NCBI GenBank assembly: GCA_018064855.1
Contig: JAGHUM010000031.1
Span: 1-62,199, forward strand
Length of the DNA stretch: 62,199 nt
Direction of reading: 5' to 3'
From: Candidatus Physcocola equi
Lineage (GTDB): Bacteria > Bacteroidota > Bacteroidia > Bacteroidales > Paludibacteraceae
The position numbers and the translations under genes are program-made. Of the stretch, positions 1-7,546 are shown in pieces (position 1 is the first letter of the stretch; each line of letters starts with the position of its first letter). Below the pieces are notes generated by a model. The model ran no database searches, was not told the DNA's origin, and saw only the letters and a list, made by a program, of their open reading frames with translations.

Positions 1-1155
1 TATTTCTATAACCTTGACATAATTGTCGTCATAATCAATGGCACTCACCCATTCCTCACGAACTTCCTCATTAGGGATTTTACAGGTCTTGGTCTTTCGG
101 TCATATGACAAATATCCCAGATGAATTAGGTAAGTGAAGACATTGTCTTTGTTTGTGATATCGTCTAACGTGTTGCGGAAATCCTTGACTTTAACCGGTA
201 CGGGCGTTCCTGACATCATACTGATAATGTCTTCCCTTATGCCATCAAAGTTCATGCTTATATAGTCCTTTAGGACCTCAAAAGTGCTCGTGGCAGACCA
301 GTAACTGCCAAATTCTTTTCTTCTTACTGCATTTACAACTGAAAGAGGATTAAAAACGCCAACAGATTCTGACAGTTTATAACCATCGTACCATCGAGCG
401 CACTCTTCCCTGTCGATGCCATGTGTGTTGCAGAGATCATCAACCTCCTCACGAGTGAAGCCAATAAGACCCGCGAACTGCTGCGCATCCACCATGGAAT
501 ACTCAGTAAATTCATTGAGCTTTGACTGCACCTTGTCTCTTACTATAGGCAGAATTCCTGTAATGTAGGCCAAAGAGATGGCAGGACGAAGGGTCGCATC
601 CTTGAAAAGTCCATTCAAAAAATCCAAATATTTTTGGAACAAATCATTTGAGACCTTCTCTCGTACCAGGACATCATATTCATCGATGATGAAGACAAAC
701 TTTTGGTTTGTTTGTGCATATACCCTCAGAATACATCTCGCCAAATTATCTGTCGGCTTGAATCTGACGTTCGAGAATTGTTGTTCAAATTCCTCTCTCA
801 ACGATTCATTGATATCATCAAACAACAGCTTTCTGTCAGGTGTGTTGTTGTACCAACCGTTCAAATCCAACTTGATCACGTTGAATTTGTTCAGATTGTC
901 CTCATAACCGGGCACATCGCCAATCTTCATCTTCGAGAAGATTTCCTTGGTGTCGCATCCTTTTGAATAATAAGCGGAAATCATATTACCAGCCATGCTC
1001 TTTCCGAACCGGCGGGCACGAGACATGCAGACAAACTTTCCCCTTGAACCAAGCAGTTTGTTCAACTCTGTCAGCACTAAAGATTTGTCTACGTATATGT
1101 CCGTGTTCTTATCTTCTTTGAATGCTTCCGCATTCGGATTGAGGTATATGCCCAT
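1..1155 (-). CDS. AAA-ATPase with probable PD-(D/E)XK nuclease tail (AAA_34/DUF1703 type), 3' end cut off
   Basis: The frame is open from an ATG at 1155 to the window edge: 385 codons and no stop, so the C-terminus lies outside. The start MGIYLNPNAEAFKEDKNTDI is followed by YVDKS and a Walker A-like SRARRFGKS at about residues 45-53. A Walker B, FVFIIDEYD, is near 152-160, and FTREEVDDLC plus WYDGYKL come further on. This order is characteristic of the AAA-ATPase-like/DUF1703 family, abundant in Bacteroidales, whose members usually end in a PD-(D/E)XK nuclease-like domain; that part would be off-window. The biological role of the family is not settled, though mobile-element and defence links have been proposed. 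It has its own promoter (1181-1211), so it is separate from the RiPP locus upstream. Confidence 0.85.
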   Translation of the reverse strand, partial: MGIYLNPNAEAFKEDKNTDIYVDKSLVLTELNKLLGSRGKFVCMSRARRFGKSMAGNMISAYYSKGCDTKEIFSKMKIGDVPGYEDNLNKFNVIKLDLNGWYNNTPDRKLLFDDINESLREEFEQQFSNVRFKPTDNLARCILRVYAQTNQKFVFIIDEYDVLVREKVSNDLFQKYLDFLNGLFKDATLRPAISLAYITGILPIVRDKVQSKLNEFTEYSMVDAQQFAGLIGFTREEVDDLCNTHGIDREECARWYDGYKLSESVGVFNPLSVVNAVRRKEFGSYWSATSTFEVLKDYISMNFDGIREDIISMMSGTPVPVKVKDFRNTLDDITNKDNVFTYLIHLGYLSYDRKTKTCKIPNEEVREEWVSAIDYDDNYVKVIEI

Positions 1156-1180
1156 ACTTATCCCAATTTATTATTCGATA

Positions 1181-1211
1181 CAAAATTAAGCACTTTTTTA
1201 GAGTTGACAAA
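1181..1211 (-). promoter_or_regulatory. Bacteroidetes-type promoter for the AAA-ATPase gene
   Basis: On the minus strand TTTG (1211-1208) is followed after 19 bases by TAATTTTG (1188-1181), matching TTTG-N19-21-TAnnTTTG. The box lies about 26 bases upstream of the ATG at 1155, leaving a short leader. Confidence 0.6.
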
Positions 1212-1337
1212 GTATTCATGCCTATACCCTACAATTCAGTTTCATGCGTGCAATGCCGTTCAAATTGACCGTGACGAGTATTGGGAGGAGAAGTCCGTAA
1301 ATGAATGTGAGATTTTCTATATTTTCCATATAATAAG

Positions 1338-1369
1338 ATAGGCAGGCCACTGGGAAGTGGACTGCCTAT
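1338..1369 (-). terminator. Hairpin terminator at the end of the RiPP locus
   Basis: Two 14-base arms (1338-1351 and 1356-1369) pair with one mismatch around a GGGA loop. Read on the minus strand the stem is followed by CTTATTATATGG. It sits about 50 bases after the stop of the Asp-rich gene, the last gene of the minus-strand run from 7834. The rest of 1156-1418 holds only the promoter at 1181-1211; I see no gene in it. Confidence 0.6.
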
Positions 1370-1418
1370 CGGTGCGTGAGCGGCTATCGCCGGTGGTACC
1401 TAACATTTTTATATCGCA

Positions 1419-1889
1419 TTAATAATCGTCGTCATCGTCATCATATTCCTCATCATCGTCGTCATCATAATCGTCGTCATCGTCTCCGTAGCCTTCGTCA
1501 TCATCGTCGTAGTCGTCATATTCCTCATCATCGCAATCCTCGTCGTCATCATCGTTGCTCATATATTCAATATCAATGCACACGTCACCATCCTCGTCCT
1601 CATACCAACTATCGGTAATATCGAAGGCGTTGCCACTATCGTCGTCTAATGCGTATACGAATTCGTCATCTTCCCAATTGCTACACACTTTCCCGTTTAC
1701 AACAAATACTTGTAATTGTTGACTTTCATCAGGGTCACAAATAGAAAGATAAGTGTCATCTTCATCGTCAACATAGACTCCATTTATGCCATAATAATCA
1801 CCATCTTCATCTACAAGGAAAAGATGGTTTTCTTCGTATCCGTCTGACATTATCTTTTTTATAAGACGTTTAAAGCCACGAATATTCAT
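1419..1889 (-). CDS. Aspartate-rich acidic protein of unknown function
   Basis: A protein of 156 residues. A short basic start (MNIRGFKRLIKKIM) leads into a folded-looking region of about 100 residues with many Asp and Glu. The last ~45 residues are almost only Asp, Glu and Tyr, a low-complexity tail. No signal peptide or membrane segment is visible. Met14 is a possible alternative start. It lies 60 bases after the zinc-ribbon gene on the same strand and is followed by a hairpin terminator, so it may be the last gene of the RiPP operon. Acidic tails of this kind can bind metal or mimic nucleic acid; neither is shown here. I do not recognise the family. Confidence 0.65.
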   Translation of the reverse strand: MNIRGFKRLIKKIMSDGYEENHLFLVDEDGDYYGINGVYVDDEDDTYLSICDPDESQQLQVFVVNGKVCSNWEDDEFVYALDDDSGNAFDITDSWYEDEDGDVCIDIEYMSNDDDDEDCDDEEYDDYDDDDEGYGDDDDDYDDDDDEEYDDDDDDY

Positions 1890-1949
1890 AATCTCAATAA
1901 AATTGATTAGACATTTAACCTCTGCAATTCTTTAGATTGAAATTCTCCA

Positions 1950-2153
1950 TTAAAAGAACGACTTTTTTATCAAATATATAAGTCCAACGACAACTAGGAG
2001 CGCTATAAGAATTATAAGGACAGATTTTGCATCGTCAGGATTTGAAACGCTGTCATCGTCAATTTTATGCTCGCAATTAGGACAAACATTTTGTCCTCGC
2101 GTCAGTATATGTCCGCATTTTGGACAATAGTTAAGTAAATCAATCTTACTCAT
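1950..2153 (-). CDS. Small zinc-ribbon protein with one C-terminal membrane segment
   Basis: A protein of 67 residues. CPKC and CPNC at residues 10-13 and 24-27 form a zinc ribbon of the zinc_ribbon_2 kind. One hydrophobic helix follows (about 44-62, VLIILIALLVVVGLIYLI) and the protein ends KKSFF. It is predicted to sit in the inner membrane with the ribbon in the cytoplasm. Its ATG overlaps the stop of the preceding radical SAM gene by four bases (ATGA type), so the two are probably translationally coupled. Its place in the locus suggests an accessory role, but ribbons of this type occur in many unrelated bacterial membrane proteins. Confidence 0.8.
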   Translation of the reverse strand: MSKIDLLNYCPKCGHILTRGQNVCPNCEHKIDDDSVSNPDDAKSVLIILIALLVVVGLIYLIKKSFF

Positions 2154-3259
2154 ATCTTTATATTATTTTGTTGTATATAGCTATTGTAGCCAGATATCTT
2201 GCCATTTTGAATATCAAGTTTAACCTGTTTATTCACCCTCAGTATCATTTGAACTAAAATATTTGTTTGGTGACAACTAAAATCAATCAAAGCTTCGTCA
2301 TTGACATACAAATATGCTAAACCGATATTTGAACCTGCACATGAAGTTTTACTCATGCATAAATTACATTTCTTAGCACATAAAGCTTCAATTTCTTCTA
2401 CATACAGTTTATACTCCTTACAGTTAAAACAATCTTCTATAGATTCTATATTATCAACACTCCCTAAAGAAAATTTCACATCATTAGGTCTTCCATAAGA
2501 GTATATATTACCATCAGGATGTATTGTCAACTTCCGTCCGAACCAAGGTCTTCTCATAACTTTATCGTCTGTAATTCTAGAGAACTCCTCAAATGTTGAA
2601 TAACTTACACAGAAGTCCTTATCTTTCAGCCATTTTTTATAAACTTTCTCAAATTGACTTACAAGCACTTGCGGATCCATAACTATTGAATCATTAGACA
2701 TAGCGTAACCTCTTTTTTCAATTGGCAAAGTCTTAAAAGAAATATTATTCTTGTTAAACCAATTGTATATTTCTTCTAAATGCTCTACCGAATCTTTTGA
2801 AATAGTACAGAAACATTTCAATTTGCCGCCCTTATCTCGAATTCGAAAAACAATTTCTTGTACCTTTTCGGTTTGCTGTCTCAGAATTGAGTTGTACGGA
2901 CCATCAAATGATAAATTGATAGTACATTGATTTTCAATCAATAAATTAATAAAATCATCATTCAACAACAACCCATTAGTTGTAATTTCTAGTTTTATAT
3001 TGGTGCCATATTTTTTCTTGAAATCTTTAACATTCGAGAAAAAATACTTGTAGTATTCAATACCTGCCATTGTAGGCTCTCCACCATGAAACACAACCTT
3101 TACGTTTGAGTATTCGCGGCAGGCTTTTTCCAAAAATAATGCGGCTTTTTCCTTCGCTAAAACTGTCTTGTCTTTAAATTCGTCTCCATTAAAACAATGT
3201 CTGCATTTCATGTTGCAGCTCATTGTTGGTTTTATTGTTATATCAATGTTTTCTTTCAT
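2150..3259 (-). CDS. Radical SAM/SPASM protein (peptide maturase-like)
   Basis: A protein of 369 residues with the [4Fe-4S] radical SAM motif CNMKCRHC at about 15-22, GGEP at 59-62, a TTNG strand and LSFDGP. The C-terminal third is Cys-rich (CFNC, then CAKKCNLCMSKTSC), typical of SPASM domains that carry extra clusters. The frame is open further upstream, but ATG at 3259 is preferred: it lies 7 bases after the previous stop, with GGAG just upstream, whereas longer forms would run into the previous gene. It resembles anaerobic sulfatase-maturase and RiPP maturase enzymes. Being in an operon with two short Cys-containing peptides favours peptide modification; substrate and reaction are unknown. 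Confidence 0.85.
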   Translation of the reverse strand: MKENIDITIKPTMSCNMKCRHCFNGDEFKDKTVLAKEKAALFLEKACREYSNVKVVFHGGEPTMAGIEYYKYFFSNVKDFKKKYGTNIKLEITTNGLLLNDDFINLLIENQCTINLSFDGPYNSILRQQTEKVQEIVFRIRDKGGKLKCFCTISKDSVEHLEEIYNWFNKNNISFKTLPIEKRGYAMSNDSIVMDPQVLVSQFEKVYKKWLKDKDFCVSYSTFEEFSRITDDKVMRRPWFGRKLTIHPDGNIYSYGRPNDVKFSLGSVDNIESIEDCFNCKEYKLYVEEIEALCAKKCNLCMSKTSCAGSNIGLAYLYVNDEALIDFSCHQTNILVQMILRVNKQVKLDIQNGKISGYNSYIQQNNIKI

Positions 3260-3266
3260 TTTCTTG

Positions 3267-4157
3267 TTACTCCAAAGCTTTATAAAATTTATGGTCTTTA
3301 TATTCAAGGACTGTATATTCGCCAACAGCCGTTTCACAATAAGTAGCATTATCGCATATCTTCATACAATCCTTATGCTCTTTGTATAAATCAATAGGCC
3401 ACTCTTTTGAATTATCCTTGCATTTGACGACTAGCTCTATATTCACAGGAGAATAACTATCAACGTCTATTGATTTTACACAGGTATCAAATAATTTGAC
3501 TGTCCTCTTATCCTTGTAGTATTTAAACAATCTATTAGTAAAATCAGAGGATTTACTTGGAGAAATTGTCGCACATCCATTTCTTACAGATACAACCGTA
3601 TCAGCCATTTGGGTAATATGTACAGCATTATTGAAAGGCAAGCAATCCAATGACTGTTTTGTTTTTTCAAATTCACATTCGGAATCAATCATTTGGTTGT
3701 TTAAAATAATTTTGACATCAACTAGGCAATCGTATTTTTCCAAATGGTGCAACCCTTTCATTGTATCTAAATAGCTTCCCTTTGTCTTTGTTATCTTATC
3801 GTGGAGGTCTTTGTAACCATGAATAGGTATAACAAAGCGATACCTTTTATTTACGAAGCCAAAATCAAAATTTCGAAGGAGTCTGCCATTAGTATAAATA
3901 AGAACTTCACATTCAAATTCCTTCAACCATATAAGAAATGACATAATACTTGTATGGAGAAATGGTTCTCCCCCATTTATAATCACTCTGTCCTCTGATT
4001 TCAAATCTTCTCTTAACAGAAACTCTTTGAAATCATTAAAATCGAGCTCTTTATGTGGTCTTGCAGAATGAATGGTATTATGTGAATAGCAGAAAATACA
4101 ATTAGAATTGCAGGTGTATGTCACATTAAAATAGTAAATGTTCTTTCTCATAATCAT
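3267..4157 (-). CDS. Radical SAM protein without a clear SPASM domain
   Basis: A protein of 296 residues. CNSNCIFC at about 16-23 binds the radical SAM cluster; NGGEP (61-65) and IYTNG follow, and IPIHGYKD lies where the sheet's later strands are expected. The C-terminal 80 residues have scattered cysteines (CVKS, CKDN, CMKIC, YCET) but not the regular spacing of a SPASM domain, so it may carry a single cluster or a divergent one. Its ATG overlaps the previous stop by four bases (ATGA), which implies translational coupling. Met3 is an alternative start. It is one of four radical SAM genes in this locus; its exact role is unknown. Confidence 0.8.
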   Translation of the reverse strand: MIMRKNIYYFNVTYTCNSNCIFCYSHNTIHSARPHKELDFNDFKEFLLREDLKSEDRVIINGGEPFLHTSIMSFLIWLKEFECEVLIYTNGRLLRNFDFGFVNKRYRFVIPIHGYKDLHDKITKTKGSYLDTMKGLHHLEKYDCLVDVKIILNNQMIDSECEFEKTKQSLDCLPFNNAVHITQMADTVVSVRNGCATISPSKSSDFTNRLFKYYKDKRTVKLFDTCVKSIDVDSYSPVNIELVVKCKDNSKEWPIDLYKEHKDCMKICDNATYCETAVGEYTVLEYKDHKFYKALE

Positions 4158-5161
4158 CTTAATTTAGGGCATCTGGTATCCCCATACCCCAATTTTCCAA
4201 AATGATGATATGACATACCTATACAGCCACCATTACAGTATTTCTTATATTCACATTTATAGCACTTTGAATCCTCTTCAAGTTTATATCTCGAAAATTT
4301 CAATGTCTGTTCGCAGCAAAGAATTTCATCGAGTGTTTTCTCTTTCAAATTTCCTAAAGGAAATTTGGTCAAGCATGTGCATGGATACACTGTTAAATCT
4401 GGATAAATATATATTTTTCTTGCTCCACTGCCACAATTGTTACAAAGTCCTCCTTGTTCATACATTTGATCTAGTTTTTCTTTGTATTTATCAAACAATT
4501 CAAATGGAAAGAGCTTTTTTACCTTCATCTTGAAAGTAGCATTTTGTAGTAGTTTGTCAACCAATTCGTTCCAATCCTCAACTGGTAATATTTGTTCAAA
4601 AGATCCTTCTCCAAAGGGCATCTCCATTGAAACACTCCACCAGGTCATATTTTTCAACTTAGCCAGTTCAGCCACTAAATCAGTTAAAGATTCTTTGTTT
4701 GATTTATTTACTACCGTTGCTATACTGTATGGTATTTCTAAATCTTCTAACTTTTTTACTGTTTGAAATGTCCTTTCATATGTTCCCAGTCCTCTTATGT
4801 TGTCATGTTGATTTGCTGATCCATCTATTGAAATCTGTATCTTTACATTGGGCTTAAAGAAATCATTAGTGATGTAATCATTTTTTATTCCGTTTGTACA
4901 TATTGACACAGTCCTTGCCACATTCGAAACAGCATAAACTATTTCTTCAAATTCCTTACACAAAGAAGGCTCACCTCCTGTGATTACAATATCATGATTT
5001 TTAAAGGTTTTTAGCAAACCATAATTTTTGAGGTCATTGAATGTGATTTCATTATTTTGCTTTTCGCCTCTGATGCACATTCTACACCTAAGGTTGCACT
5101 TTTCTGTAAGTAAAAAATATATCTGCATACGAGGTTTATTATAAAAAAAGTCAGGTCTCAA
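4154..5161 (-). CDS. Radical SAM/SPASM protein (peptide maturase-like)
   Basis: A protein of about 335 residues. The radical SAM motif CNLRCRMC is near 22-29, GGEP at 62-65, CTNG and ISIDG follow, and there is a full SPASM region: CNNCGSG, YPCTC, then CYKCEYKKYCNGGC and a final Cys near 331. Such enzymes carry auxiliary 4Fe-4S clusters and often modify peptides. The 5' end is uncertain: the long form needs TTG at 5161, and the first ATG is at 5128, giving a start MQIYFLLTEKCNLRC. The long form is kept because the extra residues read as coding. The gene lies 44 bases downstream of the 26-residue peptide, the arrangement expected for a maturase and its substrate. Confidence 0.85.
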   Translation of the reverse strand: MRPDFFYNKPRMQIYFLLTEKCNLRCRMCIRGEKQNNEITFNDLKNYGLLKTFKNHDIVITGGEPSLCKEFEEIVYAVSNVARTVSICTNGIKNDYITNDFFKPNVKIQISIDGSANQHDNIRGLGTYERTFQTVKKLEDLEIPYSIATVVNKSNKESLTDLVAELAKLKNMTWWSVSMEMPFGEGSFEQILPVEDWNELVDKLLQNATFKMKVKKLFPFELFDKYKEKLDQMYEQGGLCNNCGSGARKIYIYPDLTVYPCTCLTKFPLGNLKEKTLDEILCCEQTLKFSRYKLEEDSKCYKCEYKKYCNGGCIGMSYHHFGKLGYGDTRCPKLR

Positions 5162-5205
5162 CTTTGTGAGTTCCTGACTTTAATGTAGTTTCAAGCAATT
5201 AGAAC

Positions 5206-5286
5206 TTAAGGATTTTCATTCCAACTAGCACAGTTCATTACGCTTTCAATCTCACATTCTTCGATGTTTGTTTTCTTGATGTCCAT
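5206..5286 (-). CDS. 26-residue peptide, candidate RiPP precursor
   Basis: A short frame from ATG at 5286 to TAA at 5206. It begins MDIKKTNIEECEIESV and ends NCASWNENP, with cysteines at 11 and 19. An acidic N-terminal half followed by a short half with Cys, Ser and Trp looks like leader plus core. Support is positional: it fills the gap between the repeat protein (5320-6006) and a radical SAM/SPASM gene, 33 and 44 bases from each, on the same strand. There is no strong ribosome binding site, but an AT-rich upstream stretch is usual in this phylum. It could be a chance frame; conservation in relatives would decide. Confidence 0.55.
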   Translation of the reverse strand: MDIKKTNIEECEIESVMNCASWNENP

Positions 5287-5319
5287 GATATAAAAATGTT
5301 TAAATTTACACGGTAATCG

Positions 5320-6006
5320 TTAAATACCACTAATCTTAATGTTTCCATTAATAGTGGTACAAGTAAGTTTGTTTTCAGAAGATAAATCACTAATTACATT
5401 TGACAATTTTATATTGCCATGTGCACTATTAGTTGATATTTTACACGAAATTCCACCCAAAACAACTTTAATATTTCCATTTTGAGTTGCTAGTTTTGCA
5501 TCCATAAAAGTAATACCTTCTTCAATTTTAATGTTTCCATTACCTAACTCTATGTTGATATTGTCAATTTTAGAGTTTCCAATCTTGACATTACCATTTG
5601 AAGATGATATTCCTAAAGTGTGAAATTTAGAATCTTTTATCTTAACATTACCATTCCCATTAAAAACTTTTACATCAAAATCTAATGGTAAATGGAACAC
5701 CACCCGACAATTGCCTATATTTCTTGCTTTTTTTAGAGTAATTGTGATTTCTTTGTTTTCCGTGTTATTTACTATAACAACACTTATATCAGACAAGGAG
5801 TTTTCTTCACTCATATAAATTTCATAATCAAATTCTTGCTCTTTTGTCGAATTAACGATTTCAAAATTTACACACAAAGTCTGTATTATTAAAGTTTTAT
5901 TCTTATCGAGACCTATTTTTTTTGAATCTTTAAGGACAAGATTAGCATTACTTACATGAGAAATCTCTTTCTCAAATGCCTTAATAATTACGTCAAGAAA
6001 ACCCAT
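5320..6006 (-). CDS. DUF4097-like repeat protein with six NGN(V/I)K motifs
   Basis: A protein of 228 residues. The first ~110 residues are a mixed domain with no signal peptide (MGFLDVIIKAFEKEI). The second half has a motif of the form (N/H)GN(V/I)K(I/V/L) six times, at a spacing of about 20 residues, each followed by a few charged residues. This is the pattern of DUF4097 and related bactofilin-like or adhesin-like repeat proteins, which build a right-handed beta-helix. Here it appears cytoplasmic and lies between the two candidate precursor genes. A scaffold or partner role in peptide maturation is inference only. The regular ladder of polar Asn residues would stack along one face. Confidence 0.7.
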   Translation of the reverse strand: MGFLDVIIKAFEKEISHVSNANLVLKDSKKIGLDKNKTLIIQTLCVNFEIVNSTKEQEFDYEIYMSEENSLSDISVVIVNNTENKEITITLKKARNIGNCRVVFHLPLDFDVKVFNGNGNVKIKDSKFHTLGISSSNGNVKIGNSKIDNINIELGNGNIKIEEGITFMDAKLATQNGNIKVVLGGISCKISTNSAHGNIKLSNVISDLSSENKLTCTTINGNIKISGI

Positions 6007-6024
6007 TCAATCCGATTTTATGTT

Positions 6025-6135
6025 TTATTTAAAACAAAAACATCCAAATTCGCATTCAAAGCAATTATTATTGCATCTGGTACCACATCCTTTTGCGAAT
6101 AAAATATCATTCTCCGGTTCTACTATAAAGTTCAT
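6025..6135 (-). CDS. 36-residue Cys-rich peptide, candidate RiPP precursor
   Basis: A frame from ATG at 6135 to TAA at 6025. The N-terminal part (MNFIVEPENDILFAKG) has no cysteine. The last twenty residues, GCGTRCNNNCFECEFGCFCFK from residue 16 on, hold six cysteines at 17, 21, 25, 28, 32 and 34, that is CxxxCxxxCxxCxxxCxC. A Cys-free leader plus a Cys-dense core next to a SPASM radical SAM enzyme is the layout of ranthipeptide (SCIFF-like) and CXXX-repeat systems, whose maturases form sulfur-to-carbon thioether links. The maturase gene at 6239 is 103 bases upstream and the repeat protein begins 18 bases downstream. A free metal-binding peptide is the main alternative. Confidence 0.75.
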   Translation of the reverse strand: MNFIVEPENDILFAKGCGTRCNNNCFECEFGCFCFK

Positions 6136-6183
6136 AATTTTAATATTTTAATTAAACAATAAATTAAATACATTATATAATCT

Positions 6184-6221
6184 TTGATAGTACATTCAAA
6201 TTCATTTTTCTGTTCTATCAA
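6184..6221. repeat. Inverted repeat upstream of the Cys-rich peptide gene
   Basis: TTGATAG (6184-6190) and CTATCAA (6215-6221) are perfect 7-base arms 24 bases apart. They lie in the 103-base gap between the maturase stop and the Cys-rich peptide start. This could be an operator or a weak mRNA stem. No T-run follows, so it is not a standard terminator. Confidence 0.35.
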
Positions 6222-6238
6222 TTTCGTTTGTATGTGTT

Positions 6239-7546
6239 CTACCTTGAATTCTCAAGGTATTTCTTCATAACTCCTTGAATCATATATTTAACCTGGTCAC
6301 AACTATGTCCTACGTTCGTATGTTTATTTGACTGTGGACATCCCCCCATACATAAGGGTAAAACTTTACATTCTCTACATTCTAAATCATTCAAAACACT
6401 TCTGTTCACATAAGCTGCATTCTTTGAATTTAATATTTCAGAAAAACCATTGTTAATATTTCCCACAGAAACCTGAATATCACCAACTTCATTCCAACAT
6501 TTGTACATATAACCCTTAGGATCAATAACAAACGCATTAAGGACTTCCGCTGGACAATAATTTAATCTAGTTCTTGGATATGGGATTTTATTTGACTCAT
6601 TAAATCCATATTTTGACAATAAATCTCCATAATTTAAAACTATATCTGCAAAATCTTCGCTATTGTAACATTCACTAACAATAGATTTACAGGCATCCGT
6701 GTGAGCCTCGATCTTGCCTAAATAAATCTTTATTTTATGGTTAATCAAATTTGAAGATAAGTAAGAAATCAAATCTTCAACAGTGTCTGAATTTGATTTA
6801 TCAACGTTTATTCTAATTGATGGTTGTATTTTATCATTCTTCAATAACAGATTTATATTATTGATAATTGTATCAAAAGAGTTTGTCGTTGTTTTACAAA
6901 TTCTCCTACTATTATGAGTATCTCGTGGTCCATCTAAAGTTATCTGGATTTGTTTTACCGAAACACACTCGAGAAGACTAATTGTATCCTCATCTAAAAG
7001 GTATCCATTACTTACTATGGAGGCATAATACTGTATATCGTATTGATTACACAAAGAAATAATTGCATCAGACAATCTCTTAATCACGTCTTTGGCAAGT
7101 AATGGTTCACCACCATACCATGTAACATGTAAATATTTTATTCTACTCGCCTGTTCTTCTATAAATTTAAGCAAAGAATATTGTATGCCTTCTGTCATTA
7201 CTCCACTTTGAGGTGTTTCATAACAATACTTACATTTGAAATTGCAAGCCAATGTTGGCGCTATTGTAAGATCCAAACGTGTCAAATCATATTTTGCCAC
7301 GTTCCGTCTTACTTCTATTTCTTGTAGTTCATCACAATCATCTTTTACGATGAATATACCCCTCTTTGCTGCATTAAAACAATCTTGGAGGTTATCAGGT
7401 ACTTCTGTTATATCATGAATATCACCCAATATTTCGAGCAAATGTGTATAACTCTCATCGGTAACAGCAAGAGCACCACTCCTTGAGTTAAACATAAGGT
7501 TTGTACCATTATGTATTAAAGTATGATTATAATACGATTCCTTCAT
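6239..7546 (-). CDS. Radical SAM/SPASM peptide maturase
   Basis: A protein of 435 residues. The first ~90 residues form a separate N-terminal domain with FNSRSGALAV and GIFIVKDD, as found in maturases of Cys-rich peptides; it may bind the precursor's leader. The radical SAM motif CNFKCKYCYE starts at 101, YGGEP is at 144-148, SNGYLLDED and ITLDGPRDTH follow. The C-terminus has a SPASM signature with CRECKVLPLCMGGCP at about 390-404 and a last Cys near 416. This is the classical architecture of thioether-forming RiPP maturases such as those for SCIFF and Clo7bot-type peptides. Its natural substrate is most likely the six-Cys peptide next to it. The start overlaps the preceding small gene by 20 bases. 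Confidence 0.9.
   Translation of the reverse strand: MKESYYNHTLIHNGTNLMFNSRSGALAVTDESYTHLLEILGDIHDITEVPDNLQDCFNAAKRGIFIVKDDCDELQEIEVRRNVAKYDLTRLDLTIAPTLACNFKCKYCYETPQSGVMTEGIQYSLLKFIEEQASRIKYLHVTWYGGEPLLAKDVIKRLSDAIISLCNQYDIQYYASIVSNGYLLDEDTISLLECVSVKQIQITLDGPRDTHNSRRICKTTTNSFDTIINNINLLLKNDKIQPSIRINVDKSNSDTVEDLISYLSSNLINHKIKIYLGKIEAHTDACKSIVSECYNSEDFADIVLNYGDLLSKYGFNESNKIPYPRTRLNYCPAEVLNAFVIDPKGYMYKCWNEVGDIQVSVGNINNGFSEILNSKNAAYVNRSVLNDLECRECKVLPLCMGGCPQSNKHTNVGHSCDQVKYMIQGVMKKYLENSR

Noticed and set aside
1376-1618. Plus-strand frame rich in His and Arg
   Set aside because: It is the complement of the Asp-rich repeat codons of the acidic gene on the minus strand; such GAT/GAC repeats always give His/Arg frames opposite.
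3260-3349. Longer start for the radical SAM gene ending at 2150
   Set aside because: It would overlap the upstream radical SAM gene by over 80 bases, and the ATG at 3259 has GGAG in front.
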